A program made the position numbers and the translations under genes. 64,000 nt of DNA from Novosphingobium sp. GTDB lineage: Bacteria > Pseudomonadota > Alphaproteobacteria > Sphingomonadales > Sphingomonadaceae. Position 1 is the stretch's first letter; the number at the start of each line of letters is the position of its first letter. Below the pieces are notes generated by a model, which was given only the letters and a program-made list of their open reading frames with translations, had not been told where the DNA came from and made no database searches. This document shows positions 10,546 to 20,900 of this stretch, one piece after another. The DNA lies in assembly GCF_024642085.1 (NCBI RefSeq), contig NZ_JAHEBV010000064.1, positions 1-64,000 on the forward strand. Direction: 5' to 3'.

Positions 10546-11597
10546 ATGCCGTACCTCGTGTACATAAGCCACGCGCTTACCAGCACGACGAACAGCAGCG
10601 ACACTGGTAAGAACACTTTCCAGCCAAGCCGCATCAGCTGGTCATAGCGATAGCGCGGGACGGTCGCCTTGACCCAGCTGAAAACGAAGAAAAAGAACAA
10701 GATCTTGGCGAAAAGCCACAGCCAGCCTGGGATCACGATGCCCGGGAACAGTCCAAGGAACGGAATGTCGATCAAGGGCAGCCACCCGCCCCAGAACAGC
10801 GTAGCGTTGAGCGCGCACATCAGCAGGACGTTGGCATACTCGCCCAGCCAGTAGAGCGCGAAGCTCATGCTGGAATATTCGGTCTGATAGCCAGCGACGA
10901 GCTCGCTCTCCGCTTCGGTCAGGTCGAACGGCGCACGGGCGGTTTCGGCCATGCCGGAAATCAGGAACATCACCCACATCGGGAACAGCAGCGGGTTGAA
11001 CACGAACCCGTTGAACAGCCAGACGTGATTTTCCTGCGCCTTGACGATGCCGTTCAAATTAAACGTCCCCGCCCACATCACCACGCAGATCAGGATGAAC
11101 CCGATTGACACTTCGTAGGAGATCATCTGGGCGCTGGCGCGCATCGCCGAGAAGAAAGGGTATTTCGAGTTTGACGCCCACCCGGCGATGATCACGCCGT
11201 AGACGCCGAGCGAGGAGATCGCGAGGACGTAGAGCAGCCCGACGTTGATGTCCGCCAGCACGGCGCCCGAATTGAACGGGATCACCGCCCAGGCCATCAG
11301 GGCCACGGTAAAGGTGATGATCGGCGCGATCAGAAACAGGCCCTTGTTGGCCGCCGAAGGGACGATGGTTTCCTGCAGAAACACTTTGAGCCCGTCGGCG
11401 AAAGACTGCAGCAGGCCCCACGGGCCGACCACATTGGGACCGCGGCGCAGCGCCATCGCTGCCCAGATCTTGCGATCGGCATAGATTACCATCGCAACGG
11501 ACAGCATCAGCGGCAGGGCGATGAGCAGGATACCGACAATTGTGGCGGTCAGCCATGCTGCGTCGTAAGACATCCACTGGTTGAAGAAGGCGGTCAT
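10542..11597 (-). CDS. nuoH: NADH-quinone oxidoreductase subunit H
   Basis: A 351-residue membrane subunit of complex I (ND1 homologue), with about eight helices, sitting at the junction with the peripheral arm and lining the quinone tunnel. Seen: [14 protein letters not shown] at the first loop, the [19 protein letters not shown] segment, and the acidic loop [19 protein letters not shown] that contacts the quinone channel. It overlaps nuoG and nuoI by 4 bases each. Confidence 0.97.
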   Translation of the reverse strand: MTAFFNQWMSYDAAWLTATIVGILLIALPLMLSVAMVIYADRKIWAAMALRRGPNVVGPWGLLQSFADGLKVFLQETIVPSAANKGLFLIAPIITFTVALMAWAVIPFNSGAVLADINVGLLYVLAISSLGVYGVIIAGWASNSKYPFFSAMRASAQMISYEVSIGFILICVVMWAGTFNLNGIVKAQENHVWLFNGFVFNPLLFPMWVMFLISGMAETARAPFDLTEAESELVAGYQTEYSSMSFALYWLGEYANVLLMCALNATLFWGGWLPLIDIPFLGLFPGIVIPGWLWLFAKILFFFFVFSWVKATVPRYRYDQLMRLGWKVFLPVSLLFVVLVSAWLMYTRYGI

Positions 11598-13597
11598 TCC
11601 GCAGCCTCTGCGAATACTTCCCCGTTCAACAGTTCGGCCGAGCAGCGCTGCATCGTTTCGCTGGCGCGGGCGATTGCGTTGGTAAGGTAGAAGTCCTTAA
11701 TCGGATAGCCCTCGATCATGCCTTTGCCGCCGGCCTTTCCATTGGGCAAAGCACCGTAACCCGCTACGCCTTCGCGGCCCAGCGCGGGAACGTCGGAAGC
11801 CATTGCAGTGCGTAGCTGGTCAAAGCTGTCGAAGCCGACCGATATGCCCAAAGCGTCAGCCATCGCGCGCAGGATCGTCCAGTCTTCGCGCGCGTCGCCC
11901 GGGGCAAAGACCGCCTTGTCGGCGAACTGCACCCGGCCCTCGGTGTTGACGTACGTCCCGGACTTTTCGCTGAACGCCGCAGCGGGCAGGACGACATCGG
12001 CGGCATGGGCGCCCTTGTCTCCGTGGTGCCCGATGTAGACGATCATAGAGCCTGCAAACTTGGTATAGTCCACCTCATCCGCGCCTAGTGAAATCAGCAT
12101 CTTGGGCTTGGCCTGCACCACATCGGCAATACCACCCCGTTGCGCATACCCAAGCATCAACCCGCCCATCCGCGCCGCCGCCATGTGCAGCACGTTGAAG
12201 CCGTTCCAGCCTTCGCGCACCAGCTTGAACTGCCCGGCAAAGGCCAGGCCAGCAGCCAGCGCGCCTTTGCCCAAAGCTGCACCGCCCATGATGATTGCCG
12301 GACGCTCAGCCTTGGCAAAGGCATCGGCAGCGGCCTTGGGTAATTTGCCCAGCACCGCCAGATCATTACCCAGGAATGTCGCGGGGAACGTGGTCTCCCA
12401 CTCAGGCCCGACGATGAACACCTTGCCGCCCCGTTTAGCGATCTTTCGCAGGCGCGGGTTAAGTACCGCCGCTTCCCAGCGAACGTGACTACCGACGATC
12501 AGCAGCGCGTCGGCGTCCTCGATACCGGCCAGGCCGGAATTGAAATTGACCGCAGCCAGGTTTGAACAATCATAGTCCATCCCGGTCTGGCGCCCTTCGA
12601 GCAGGCTGGAACCCAGCGCCCCGGCCAGCGCCTTGGCGGCGAACATCGTTTCGCAATCGACCATGTCGCCCGCGACAACCGCAACCGACTTGCCCGGCTT
12701 GATCGCGGCGATGGCGGCAAAAGCTTCGTCCCAACTGGTCGCAACCAGCTTGCCGTCACGCCGCAGCCACGGCTTGTCGAGGCGGCGGCGGGTCAGTCCA
12801 TCGACCATGTAGCGGCCCTTGTCAGACAGCCATTCCTCGTTCACGTCGTCGTTGATCCGCGGCAGGATGCGCAGCACTTCGCGGCCCCGGCTGTCGAGGC
12901 GGATGTTGGAACCCAGCGCGTCCGATACGTCGATCGACAGCGTCTTTTTCAACTCCCACGGCCGCGCTTCGAAAGCGTACGGCCCACTGGTCAGCGCGCC
13001 GACCGGGCACAGATCGATCACATTGGCCGAAAGCTCGTGCTTGGCCGCCTTTTCCAGATATGTGGTGATCTGCATGTTTTCGCCGCGGTACAGCGCGCCG
13101 ATTTCATCCACCCCGGCCACTTCCTCGCTGAAGCGCACGCAGCGGGTGCACTGGATGCAGCGGGTCATTGTGGTCTTGATCAGCGGCCCCATGTATTTTT
13201 CGGTGACCGCGCGCTTTTCTTCGTGAAAACGTGAGCGGCCCCGGCCATAGGCGACCGACTGGTCCTGCAAATCGCACTCACCGCCCTGATCGCAGATCGG
13301 GCAATCGAGCGGGTGGTTGATCAGGAGAAACTCCATCACCCCTTCACGCGCGGCCTTGACCATCTGGCTGTCGGTCTTGATCACCTGACCTTCGGTCGCG
13401 GGCAGCGCGCACGACGCCTGCGGCTTGGGCGGTCCGGGGGCAACCTCAACCAGACACATCCGGCAATTGCCCGCGATAGACAGCCGCTCGTGGTAGCAAA
13501 ACCGCGGGATTTCTTTGCCCGCCAGCTCGCACGCCTGGAGCACGGTGGCCCCGGCGGGAACTTCGAGTTCGATGCCGTCTACGGTGACTTTAGGCAT
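11594..13597 (-). CDS. nuoG: NADH-quinone oxidoreductase subunit G
   Basis: A 667-residue large iron-sulfur subunit. N-terminal ligands are visible: C34, C45, C48 and C63 for the [2Fe-2S] cluster N1b; H95, C99, C102 and C108 for N5; C147, C150 and C153, with a later Cys in LCPVGAL, for N4. The rest is a molybdopterin-oxidoreductase-like domain without cofactor. The length is of the short mitochondrial/alphaproteobacterial type; the longer enterobacterial form with an extra N7 cluster is not present. Its ATG lies 8 bases inside the end of the small unknown gene upstream. Confidence 0.97.
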   Translation of the reverse strand: MPKVTVDGIELEVPAGATVLQACELAGKEIPRFCYHERLSIAGNCRMCLVEVAPGPPKPQASCALPATEGQVIKTDSQMVKAAREGVMEFLLINHPLDCPICDQGGECDLQDQSVAYGRGRSRFHEEKRAVTEKYMGPLIKTTMTRCIQCTRCVRFSEEVAGVDEIGALYRGENMQITTYLEKAAKHELSANVIDLCPVGALTSGPYAFEARPWELKKTLSIDVSDALGSNIRLDSRGREVLRILPRINDDVNEEWLSDKGRYMVDGLTRRRLDKPWLRRDGKLVATSWDEAFAAIAAIKPGKSVAVVAGDMVDCETMFAAKALAGALGSSLLEGRQTGMDYDCSNLAAVNFNSGLAGIEDADALLIVGSHVRWEAAVLNPRLRKIAKRGGKVFIVGPEWETTFPATFLGNDLAVLGKLPKAAADAFAKAERPAIIMGGAALGKGALAAGLAFAGQFKLVREGWNGFNVLHMAAARMGGLMLGYAQRGGIADVVQAKPKMLISLGADEVDYTKFAGSMIVYIGHHGDKGAHAADVVLPAAAFSEKSGTYVNTEGRVQFADKAVFAPGDAREDWTILRAMADALGISVGFDSFDQLRTAMASDVPALGREGVAGYGALPNGKAGGKGMIEGYPIKDFYLTNAIARASETMQRCSAELLNGEVFAEAAE

Positions 13598-13946
13598 CCA
13601 AATATTCCTGCTTCAGAGCCAATCGCTTTTCGAACTCATCTCTCAAGGTAGCGCATTCTCGATCGACTAACGCTATGGCACTTGCTTCGCTCAAGTCGGC
13701 AAGTGGCACATGCTTATGTTTGCCAGTAAACTGAACGAGACTTATAAATCCCTCACGGGCGTAACCCAAGAGCACTGGGTCATCCGATTCAGCCGCCCGA
13801 GCAACAATAGCGGCCTTAATAATCTCAGCTTCGAAAGGTAGCGCAGCGTTGCCAGCGGGAAACTTCTCTAAGAGCTCCGCAAATTGCCCTACTATCTCGT
13901 CGCAAGTGAGCTGCGTAGTACGCGCTGATGAACCAAATAGCTTCAC
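13590..13946 (-). CDS. Unknown small soluble protein embedded between nuoF and nuoG
   Basis: I do not recognise this protein. Start chosen: GTG at 13946, overlapping the nuoF stop as GTGA, giving 118 residues; a longer frame to 14027 would run through the end of nuoF. The 3' end overlaps nuoG by 8 bases, so the gene is wedged into the nuo operon with tight coupling on both sides. The sequence looks soluble and mostly helical, with an acidic middle and an Arg/Lys/Glu-rich C-terminus. It has one Cys near the N-terminus and one near the C-terminus, and no signal peptide or membrane helix. By hand count 13621-13740 is 57/120 G+C, against 80/120 for nuoF at 14101-14220, which suggests later acquisition or weak codon selection. 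It is not a known complex I subunit. Confidence 0.75.
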   Translation of the reverse strand: MKLFGSSARTTQLTCDEIVGQFAELLEKFPAGNAALPFEAEIIKAAIVARAAESDDPVLLGYAREGFISLVQFTGKHKHVPLADLSEASAIALVDRECATLRDEFEKRLALKQEYLDA

Positions 13947-15229
13947 TCTGCCGCCTCCCGCACATTTTCCGCAATCCGCCGTTCCAGCTCGGGACGGAAG
14001 TGTTTGATCAGGCCCTGGATCGGCCACGCCGCCGCATCGCCCAGCGCGCAGATAGTGTGGCCTTCGACCTGCTTGGTGACCTGCTGGAGCATATCGATTT
14101 CCTCAACCGCAGCATCACCCGTCCGCAGGCGTTCCATCACCCGCCACATCCAGCCGGTGCCTTCGCGGCAGGGGGTGCACTGGCCGCAGCTTTCGTGCTT
14201 GTAGAAGTAGGACAGGCGGGCAATCGCGCGGACGATGTCGGTCGACTTGTCCATGACGATGACAGCCGCGGTGCCAAGGCCCGAGCCGACCGCCTTCAGA
14301 CCGTCGAAGTCCATCGGCGCGTCCCAGATCTCGGCCGCCGGAACCAGCGGGACCGAGGAGCCGCCGGGGATTACCGCCAGCAGGTTACCGCGCCCGCCGG
14401 TGATGCCGCCGCAATGCTTTTCGATCAGTTCCGAGAACGGAATGCTCATCGCCTCTTCCACCACGCAGGGCTTGTTCACGTGCCCGCTGATCTGGAAGAG
14501 CTTGGTGCCCTTGTTGCCCTCGCGCCCGAAGCTTGAGAACCAGGAAGCGCCGCGCCGCAGTATCGTGGGGGCGACCGCGATGCTTTCAACGTTGTTGACC
14601 GTGGTCGGGCAGCCATAGAGGCCTGCCCCGGCCGGGAATGGTGGTTTGAGGCGCGGCTGGCCCTTCTTGCCTTCCAGGCTTTCGATCATCGCGGTTTCTT
14701 CGCCGCAGATGTATGCACCCGCGCCGCGGTGGACAAAGACATCGAAATCGTAACCTGATTTGCAGGCGTTCTTCCCGATCAGCCCGGCATCATAGGCTTC
14801 CTGCACTGCCGCTTCGAGCACCTGCGCCTCGCGGATGTATTCGCCGCGGATGTAGATGTAGGCGGCGCGCGCGCGCATCGCGTAGCCCGCCACCAGCGCG
14901 CCTTCGATCAGCTTATGCGGATCGTGGCGGATGATTTCACGGTCCTTGCAGCTGCCCGGCTCAGACTCGTCGGCATTGATGACCAGAAAGCTGGGGCGGC
15001 CGTCCTTCGATTCCTTGGGCATGAACGACCACTTGAGCCCGGTCGGGAACCCGGCCCCGCCGCGCCCGCGCAGGCCGCTGGCCTTGATTTCCTCGATAAT
15101 CGCATCCTGCCCGCGGGCCATCAGCACCTTGGTATCGTCCCAATCGCCCCGGGCTTGGGCGGCCTTGAGGTTCCACGGCTGGTAGCCATAGACATTGGTG
15201 AAAATGCGGTCTTTGTCGTGGAGCGACAT
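13943..15229 (-). CDS. nuoF: NADH-quinone oxidoreductase subunit F
   Basis: A 428-residue flavoprotein that binds NADH and FMN and carries the [4Fe-4S] cluster N3. The Gly-rich NADH/FMN region [15 protein letters not shown] is clear, as are [14 protein letters not shown] and the cluster ligands in [15 protein letters not shown] plus the later Cys of HTICALGD. It is the entry point for electrons. Length is normal. It begins 3 bases after nuoE, and its stop overlaps the GTG of the unknown gene downstream. Confidence 0.98.
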   Translation of the reverse strand: MSLHDKDRIFTNVYGYQPWNLKAAQARGDWDDTKVLMARGQDAIIEEIKASGLRGRGGAGFPTGLKWSFMPKESKDGRPSFLVINADESEPGSCKDREIIRHDPHKLIEGALVAGYAMRARAAYIYIRGEYIREAQVLEAAVQEAYDAGLIGKNACKSGYDFDVFVHRGAGAYICGEETAMIESLEGKKGQPRLKPPFPAGAGLYGCPTTVNNVESIAVAPTILRRGASWFSSFGREGNKGTKLFQISGHVNKPCVVEEAMSIPFSELIEKHCGGITGGRGNLLAVIPGGSSVPLVPAAEIWDAPMDFDGLKAVGSGLGTAAVIVMDKSTDIVRAIARLSYFYKHESCGQCTPCREGTGWMWRVMERLRTGDAAVEEIDMLQQVTKQVEGHTICALGDAAAWPIQGLIKHFRPELERRIAENVREAAE

Positions 15230-15232
15230 GGC

Positions 15233-15901
15233 TTACCATTCCCCCCGGTAATCGTGGTTGGCCTTGACCATCTGCTGCAGCGAACTGAGCGCACCAACCG
15301 GCTCAACCGTGTGCCGCTCCGGGTCTTGGGTACCTTCCTTGGGCGTCTTGCCGGCCGCCAGTGCATCGAGCACCGCGTCGAAGCGTTCCACTGTCAGATC
15401 CTCATAATTGCCATCGTTGATCTGGACCATCGGCGCGCTGGCGCAGTTGCCCATGCATTCGACTTCGGTCAGGGTCCACATCCCGTCGTCAGTGGTGTGG
15501 CCCTTGTGCATTCCGCGCTTGGCGCAGACGGCCATGATGTCGTCCGAGCCGCGCAGCATGCACGGCGTGGTGCCGCAGACCTGGACGTGAAATTTGCCCA
15601 CCGGAACCAGGTTGTACATGAAATAGAACGTCGCCACTTCGACCACGCGGATCACCGGCATGTCGAGATAGCGGGCGACATATTCCATCACCGGGATCGG
15701 CAGCCAGCCCTGGGTGCCGGTCTCTTCACCCACCTGGCGCTGGGCAAAGTCGAGCAGCGCCATTACCGCCGAGCGCTGACGCCCGTCGGGATATTTGGCG
15801 ATCGCCGTTTTGGCCTTGGCGTCCCAGGCCTTGGAAAAGGCAAAGCCGCCCCACCGCACGCGCAGTTCGGGCGTATCGGGTTCGAGATGACGGTCAGCCA
15901 T
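15233..15901 (-). CDS. nuoE: NADH-quinone oxidoreductase subunit E
   Basis: A 222-residue thioredoxin-like subunit holding the [2Fe-2S] cluster N1a near the flavin. Ligands are in CGTTPCMLRG and in CMGNCASAP. The C-terminal extension of about 40 residues beyond the fold, with KTPKEGTQDPERHTVEP, is typical of alphaproteobacterial NuoE. It is separated by a single base from the small secreted unknown gene upstream. Confidence 0.97.
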   Translation of the reverse strand: MADRHLEPDTPELRVRWGGFAFSKAWDAKAKTAIAKYPDGRQRSAVMALLDFAQRQVGEETGTQGWLPIPVMEYVARYLDMPVIRVVEVATFYFMYNLVPVGKFHVQVCGTTPCMLRGSDDIMAVCAKRGMHKGHTTDDGMWTLTEVECMGNCASAPMVQINDGNYEDLTVERFDAVLDALAAGKTPKEGTQDPERHTVEPVGALSSLQQMVKANHDYRGEW

Positions 15902-15902
15902 G

Positions 15903-16259
15903 TCAGTTCCGAACCATCATCACGTTTGCAGTGGTAGTTCGGGTAACTTGGCCTTTGCTCAAGTAGACCATCATGGCGCTCGGTTGGTCCTTTGCTTTGC
16001 GGTCCTTGCAATACCATTGCACGCCAAAGCTACCGTTCGGCAGCGGTTCCAATTCGGCAGCTTTGCAACCTTTGACTGAGGCAACCGTCGCATCGAGATT
16101 GGCAAATTCCGGATGTCCAATTTGCCGATCCAAAATCGCATCAGAAACAGGCTGACCAGCGATCATTTGATTAAGGACAGCGCGGACTGCCCGCTCGTCA
16201 GCATATTTTGCTCCAGTAATCATTGGAACCAGAGCCAAGAATATCAGCTCACGCCTCAC
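15903..16259 (-). CDS. Unknown small secreted protein embedded between nuoD and nuoE
   Basis: I do not recognise this protein. It is 118 residues, starting with GTG at 16259 in a GTGA overlap with the nuoD stop, and ends one base before nuoE. The N-terminus has a short basic stretch and a hydrophobic core ([12 protein letters not shown]) ending near AKYA, so a Sec signal peptide is likely. The mature part is small and mixed, with two Cys (KGCKAAE and WYCKDRK) that could form a disulfide in the periplasm. By hand count 15961-16080 is 64/120 G+C, lower than neighbouring nuo genes. A secreted product between two cytoplasmic complex I subunits is unexpected. Confidence 0.72.
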   Translation of the reverse strand: MRRELIFLALVPMITGAKYADERAVRAVLNQMIAGQPVSDAILDRQIGHPEFANLDATVASVKGCKAAELEPLPNGSFGVQWYCKDRKAKDQPSAMMVYLSKGQVTRTTTANVMMVRN

Positions 16260-17467
16260 CGGTCACACTCCCCGAACACCACGTCGATCGCGCCGAGGAT
16301 GGCGGTCGCGTCGGGCAGCATGTGGCCTTTGCACATGAAGTCCATCGCTTGCAGGTGCGAGAACGCGGTCGGGCGGATCTTGCAGCGGTAGGGTTTGTTG
16401 CTGCCGTCGCTGACCAGATAGACCCCGAATTCACCCTTGGGGCTTTCGGTGGCGACATAGACTTCGCCGGCCGGCACGTGAAAGCCTTCGGTGTAAAGCT
16501 TGAAGTGATGGATCAGGCTTTCCATCGAGCTTTTCATTTCGGCGCGCTTGGGCGGTACCACCTTGCGGTCGTCCGAGGCGATCGGACCCGAGGGCATTTC
16601 GGCGATGCACTGGCGGATGATCCGGGCCGACTGGTGCACTTCCTCAACCCGGACCATGAAGCGGTCATAGCAATCACTGCGGGTGCCGACCGGGATCTCG
16701 AAATCCATCCGGTCATAGACGTCATAGGGCTGGCTTTTGCGCAGGTCCCACGGCACCCCGGCGGCGCGGATCATCGGGCCGGAAAAGCCCCAGGCCAGCG
16801 CGTCTTCCTTGCTGACCAGGGCAATGTCGACGTTTCGCTGCTTGAAGATGCGATTGTCGACCACCAGGCTCATCGCATCATTGAACAGCGGCCTCAGCCG
16901 GGTGTCGAGCCAGGCGTCGATATCGTCGAGCAGGTCCTGCGGCACGTCCTGATGGACTCCGCCGGGACGGAACCATGCGCTGTGCATCCGGGCACCGCTG
17001 GCACGTTCGAAGAAGTTGAGGCAGTCCTCGCGAATTTCGAACAGCCACAGGTTCGGCGTCATCGCGCCGACGTCCATCACGTGGGACCCCATGTTGAGCA
17101 TGTGGTTGCAGATGCGGGTAAGCTCGGCGAACAGCACGCGCAGGTACTGGGCGCGTAGCGGCACTTCCAAGTTGAGCAGCTTTTCAATGGCGAGCACGTA
17201 GGAGTGTTCCATCGCCAGCGGGCTGCAATAGTCGAGCCGGTCGAAATAGGGCAGCGCCTGGAGATAGGTCTTGTGCTCGATCAGCTTTTCTGTGCCGCGG
17301 TGAAGCAGGCCGACGTGGCAATCGACCCGTTCGATCAGCTCACCGTCCAGTTCCAGCACCATGCGCAGAACGCCGTGCGCGGCGGGGTGCTGCGGACCGA
17401 AGTTGATCGTGTAATTGGAAATGACTTCGTCACCGGTGGTCGGCGACTGTTCGAGAGTGAAGCTCAT
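16256..17467 (-). CDS. nuoD: NADH-quinone oxidoreductase subunit D
   Basis: A 403-residue 49-kDa-type subunit, related to NiFe-hydrogenase large subunits, that forms the quinone-binding pocket with NuoB. Characteristic stretches are [14 protein letters not shown] near the N-terminus, whose His is a quinone ligand in related enzymes, then [12 protein letters not shown] and [14 protein letters not shown]. It is separate from nuoC, unlike the nuoCD fusion of enterobacteria. The start overlaps the nuoC stop by 4 bases. Confidence 0.97.
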   Translation of the reverse strand: MSFTLEQSPTTGDEVISNYTINFGPQHPAAHGVLRMVLELDGELIERVDCHVGLLHRGTEKLIEHKTYLQALPYFDRLDYCSPLAMEHSYVLAIEKLLNLEVPLRAQYLRVLFAELTRICNHMLNMGSHVMDVGAMTPNLWLFEIREDCLNFFERASGARMHSAWFRPGGVHQDVPQDLLDDIDAWLDTRLRPLFNDAMSLVVDNRIFKQRNVDIALVSKEDALAWGFSGPMIRAAGVPWDLRKSQPYDVYDRMDFEIPVGTRSDCYDRFMVRVEEVHQSARIIRQCIAEMPSGPIASDDRKVVPPKRAEMKSSMESLIHHFKLYTEGFHVPAGEVYVATESPKGEFGVYLVSDGSNKPYRCKIRPTAFSHLQAMDFMCKGHMLPDATAILGAIDVVFGECDR

Positions 17468-18270
17468 GCTTTATCTCCCTTTTTCGGCCTGCTGCTGGTC
17501 TTCTTCGGTGCAGCGGCATCAGCCTTGGCCGTCGTATGCACGGCCGGAGCGCCCGCGCTCTTGGTGTCGGCAGCCGCGGCGTTGGCCTTCGCGCCAGCTC
17601 CCGTTTGCGCGGGCGTGGGCGTCGCGGTCGGCGTTGGAGCGGCAGTGGTCGGCGTGGCATTCTCATCGCCGGGAAGGACATAATCGGCCCCTTCCCACGG
17701 GCTCATAAAATCGAACTGTCGCAGATCCTGCGCCAGTTTGACCGGTTCGTAGACGACACGCTGGTCTTCCTCGGAATAGCGCAGCTCGACATAGCCGGTG
17801 AGCGGAAAATCCTTGCGGAAGGGGTGCCCTTCAAAACCATAGTCAGTCAGGATCCGGCGAAGATCGGTGTTTCCTTCGAAAATCACGCCGTACATGTCGA
17901 ACACTTCGCGTTCCAGCCAACCGGCATTGGGCCACAGGTGCGTGACAGTGGGCACCGGCGTGCTCTCGCTGGCGGTCACCTTGACGATCAGGCGGTGGTT
18001 GCGGGTGACCGATAGCAGCATATAGACCACGTCAAACCGCTCGGCCCTCTGGGGGTAGTCAGCACCGGCGATTTCCATCAGCTGCTGGTATTGATGCGTG
18101 TCACGCAGCGCAGCGAGGCATTCACCGATCGCTCCGCGCGCAACGGTAAGGATAATCTCGCCGTGCTCTTCGCGGCCATTCAGCAACTTGGCACCCAGCG
18201 TTTGGGTGACTGCGGCAACTACGCCCTCGTTCGAGGCCATGCGCGGCGCAGAGTGAAGCACGCTCATCAC
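17464..18270 (-). CDS. nuoC: NADH-quinone oxidoreductase subunit C with a low-complexity tail
   Basis: A 268-residue 30-kDa-type subunit of the peripheral arm. The conserved core covers about the first 200 residues, with [38 protein letters not shown] and the final [18 protein letters not shown]. After that comes a tail of about 65 residues made almost only of Ala, Thr, Pro and Lys, ending in a basic cluster. The tail is likely disordered; Ala/Pro/Lys tails on NuoC vary strongly in length among sphingomonads. It follows nuoB after 4 bases. Confidence 0.96.
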   Translation of the reverse strand: MMSVLHSAPRMASNEGVVAAVTQTLGAKLLNGREEHGEIILTVARGAIGECLAALRDTHQYQQLMEIAGADYPQRAERFDVVYMLLSVTRNHRLIVKVTASESTPVPTVTHLWPNAGWLEREVFDMYGVIFEGNTDLRRILTDYGFEGHPFRKDFPLTGYVELRYSEEDQRVVYEPVKLAQDLRQFDFMSPWEGADYVLPGDENATPTTAAPTPTATPTPAQTGAGAKANAAAADTKSAGAPAVHTTAKADAAAPKKTSSRPKKGDKA

Positions 18271-18274
18271 GCCA

Positions 18275-18832
18275 TCACCGCTCGATCGTGCCGACGCGGC
18301 GGATTTTGCGCTGCAATTGCATTACGCCGTACAGCAGCGCCTCGGCCGTGGGCGGGCACCCGGGAACGTAGATATCGACCGGGACAATCCGGTCACATCC
18401 GCGCACAACTGAATAGCTATAATGGTAATAGCCGCCGCCATTGGCGCAGCTGCCCATCGATATCACGTATTTGGGATCCGACATCTGGTCGTAGACCTTG
18501 CGCAGCGCCGGGGCCATCTTGTTGCACAGCGTGCCGGCGACAATCATCACATCGGACTGGCGCGGGGACGCGCGCGGGGCGACGCCAAACCGTTCCATGT
18601 CATAACGCGGCATGTTGACGTGGATCATTTCGACCGCGCAGCAAGCCAGGCCAAAAGTCATCCACCACAAGCTGCCAGTGCGGGCCCACTGGAACAGATC
18701 TTCGGTACTGGTAACCAGGAAGCCCTTGTCATGGACTTCACCATTGATGTCGTTGAAAAAGCTCTGGTCCGGCGGCGTGACCGGCTGACCTGCGGCAAGC
18801 GGTTGTCCCGCAGAATTGACGAGCGTGCTCAT
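18275..18832 (-). CDS. nuoB: NADH-quinone oxidoreductase subunit B
   Basis: A 185-residue subunit holding the terminal cluster N2, which reduces quinone. The ligands are visible as the tandem Cys pair in [16 protein letters not shown] and [14 protein letters not shown]. Start chosen: ATG at 18832 (MSTLVNSAG), overlapping the nuoA stop by 4 bases. The frame continues 27 codons upstream inside nuoA, but that part is not family-like. Confidence 0.97.
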   Translation of the reverse strand: MSTLVNSAGQPLAAGQPVTPPDQSFFNDINGEVHDKGFLVTSTEDLFQWARTGSLWWMTFGLACCAVEMIHVNMPRYDMERFGVAPRASPRQSDVMIVAGTLCNKMAPALRKVYDQMSDPKYVISMGSCANGGGYYHYSYSVVRGCDRIVPVDIYVPGCPPTAEALLYGVMQLQRKIRRVGTIER

Positions 18833-19203
18833 TCCCAGTCCAGTGCTCCGACTTTCCAGGCATAGGCGAGCCCGACAAGCAGTTCGCCGATGAATATCAT
18901 CATCGTGATCCATGCCGACCAGCCCAGCTTGGTGAAAGTCACCGCCCAGGGAAACAGAAACGCGGCTTCCAGATCGAAGACCACGAAAAGGATGGCCAGC
19001 AGATAAAAACGGACGTCGAACTGGCTGCGCGGATCCTCAAACGCGGGAAAGCCGCATTCGTACTCGCTGAGTTTCTCAGCAGTTGGATTATGTGCACCCG
19101 TCAGGCGGGCAACACCCATTGGCAGGAACACAAAGGCCGCCGACAGGCCCAGCGCGATGGCCAGGAAGATCAGGATCGGCAAATATTGCGACAGGTCGAC
19201 CAC
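18829..19203 (-). CDS. nuoA: NADH-quinone oxidoreductase subunit A
   Basis: A 124-residue membrane subunit with three helices and the conserved loop [24 protein letters not shown], whose Cys senses the active/deactive state in mitochondrial homologues. The start is GTG. It is the first gene of the nuo operon; the 139 bases upstream (19204-19342) should carry the operon promoter, but I could not identify convincing -35/-10 boxes there. Confidence 0.96.
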   Translation of the reverse strand: MVDLSQYLPILIFLAIALGLSAAFVFLPMGVARLTGAHNPTAEKLSEYECGFPAFEDPRSQFDVRFYLLAILFVVFDLEAAFLFPWAVTFTKLGWSAWITMMIFIGELLVGLAYAWKVGALDWE

Positions 19204-19342
19204 GTGAAGTCCCTTGGCGCCGGAATCGGCATTGCGAACGTTGAGCGCGCCCTAGTCCCGGGACATGAGCGACGCAAGTAGGCAAGGCCGGTTTGCACCA
19301 TCTATTGCAATCTTTGCAACCTCCCCGAGGGGCAATTCTGCG

Positions 19343-20770
19343 TCAACCCAGTTCGCGGGCCAACGTCTTGCGCGTGGTCTTGCCATAGGGCGGCATCAAG
19401 CCTGCCAGCTTGGCGACATTGGTTTTGGGCTGGTGATAGACCGAGCGGGCATGACTGAAAGTCTTGAAGCCTTCAGGGCCATGATAACTGCCCATGCCCG
19501 ACGGACCGATACCGCCGAACGGAAGATCATCGATCGACACGTGGAACACTACGTCGTTTACGGTCGCACCACCTGAAATTGTGCGGGTCAACACACGCTC
19601 GCGCTCAGCGCTGTCCTCACCGAAATAATACAGACCCAGCGGGCGGTCGTGCGCGTTAACATAGTCAATCGCCTCGTCGATCGCCTTATAGGTCTTGACC
19701 GGCAGGACCGGTCCGAAAATCTCGTCCTGCATCACCGCCATATCGTCGCTCACACCTCTCAGGATGGTCAGCGGCATCTTGTGTCCGTTGGATGATGAGA
19801 AATCCTCGTTCCCCGGATTGACCTCGATAGCCTCGGCGCCCTTCGCCTTGGCATCATCGATCAGGCCCTGGATCCGGTCGCGGTGGCGCGCATTTACGAC
19901 AGAGGTGTAGTCATCGTTGTTAAGCAGCGTCGGATACATCGCGCTCACTGCCTTGCTGACCGCGCCAATTGCCCGGTCCTCCATGTCCTGCGGGACCATC
20001 ATGTAATCAGGCGCAAGGCAGATCTGCCCAGCATTGAGCATCTTGCCCATCGCGATGCGCTCACCCGCGCGCTCGATGTTGGCGCTGCGTCCAAGGATGG
20101 TGGGCGACTTGCCGCCCAGTTCAAGCGTAACCGGGACAAGGTTGTCGGCGGCCGCATGGAGAACATGCTTGCCGACCCCGGTAGCGCCGGTGAACAGCAA
20201 GTGATCGAACGGCAGTGAGCAGAACGCCTGGCCTACGTCCGGTCCGCCGACACAAACCGCCAATTCATCCTCGCCGAAGTATTTGGCAAAGACATCTTTC
20301 ATCATTTGCGAGGTATCTTCAGTGAACTCGCTTGGTTTGATCATCGCCCGGTTGCCGGCCGCGAACGCCTGGGCCAGCGGGCCGACCGTCAGCCCGACCG
20401 GGAAGTTCCATGGACTGACAATGCCGACCACCCCCTTGGGTTCATAACGCAATTCGGCCTTGGCCCCCAGCAGCCCGAGCGGAAACATCGGGCTTCGCCG
20501 TTCTGTCCGCGCCCAACGGTCAATGTGCTTGAGGCAATATTTGGCCGCGGTGACTGATGGCATGATATCGGTCATCAGGCTTTGTTCGTGGCTCCGATGC
20601 CCGAAATCGCGGCTGATCGCGCGGGCGAAATCATCGCCGCTGTCCTTCATCATCGCAATCACCCGCTTAAGCCGGTCCTTGCGCACCGATAGCGGTTCAG
20701 GCCGCGCGGCAGTAAAGGCATCACGCTGGACCTGCAGAAGCGATTGCATTGCGGCGGTATCGGCAGGCAT
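19343..20770 (-). CDS. Coniferyl-aldehyde-dehydrogenase-type NAD(P)-dependent aldehyde dehydrogenase
   Basis: A 475-residue aldehyde dehydrogenase that oxidises an aldehyde to its acid. The catalytic Cys is in NAGQICLAPDY, the general base Glu in VTLELGGKSPT, and the cofactor-loop Asn in WNFPVG. The C-terminus, with FSHARSVYHQP and a hydrophobic/basic end, resembles the coniferyl aldehyde dehydrogenase branch used for lignin-type aldehydes; the true substrate is uncertain. Start chosen: ATG at 20770 after GGGAGAT. The frame upstream of it has no family similarity and runs into the thiolase promoter region. It is divergent from the thiolase gene. Confidence 0.9.
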   Translation of the reverse strand: MPADTAAMQSLLQVQRDAFTAARPEPLSVRKDRLKRVIAMMKDSGDDFARAISRDFGHRSHEQSLMTDIMPSVTAAKYCLKHIDRWARTERRSPMFPLGLLGAKAELRYEPKGVVGIVSPWNFPVGLTVGPLAQAFAAGNRAMIKPSEFTEDTSQMMKDVFAKYFGEDELAVCVGGPDVGQAFCSLPFDHLLFTGATGVGKHVLHAAADNLVPVTLELGGKSPTILGRSANIERAGERIAMGKMLNAGQICLAPDYMMVPQDMEDRAIGAVSKAVSAMYPTLLNNDDYTSVVNARHRDRIQGLIDDAKAKGAEAIEVNPGNEDFSSSNGHKMPLTILRGVSDDMAVMQDEIFGPVLPVKTYKAIDEAIDYVNAHDRPLGLYYFGEDSAERERVLTRTISGGATVNDVVFHVSIDDLPFGGIGPSGMGSYHGPEGFKTFSHARSVYHQPKTNVAKLAGLMPPYGKTTRKTLARELG

Positions 20771-20831
20771 TGGTATCTCCCGTTTTGAATTGCCACCTTT
20801 GTTTCCTATGTCGAGGCCAATGGCAAGGCGA

Positions 20832-20860
20832 TTGCCATCGCCGCAGTGCAGCATTAAGAT
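20832..20860 (+). promoter_or_regulatory. Candidate sigma-70 promoter of the thiolase gene
   Basis: TTGCCA at 20832-20837 and TAAGAT at 20855-20860 are spaced by 17 bases in the 130-base gap between the divergent aldehyde dehydrogenase and thiolase genes. Transcription would start near 20867, about 34 bases before the ATG. The -35 matches the consensus well and the -10 only moderately. Confidence 0.4.
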
Positions 20861-20900
20861 CGCGGCAATCCTTTCCTCTTGCTCAAAAGAGAACCCTGCC

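Noticed and set aside
9541..10647. Plus-strand open frame of 368 codons
   Set aside because: Antisense across nuoJ, nuoI and the end of nuoH. The composition is His/Gln/Arg-rich, as shadow frames of this G+C usually are.
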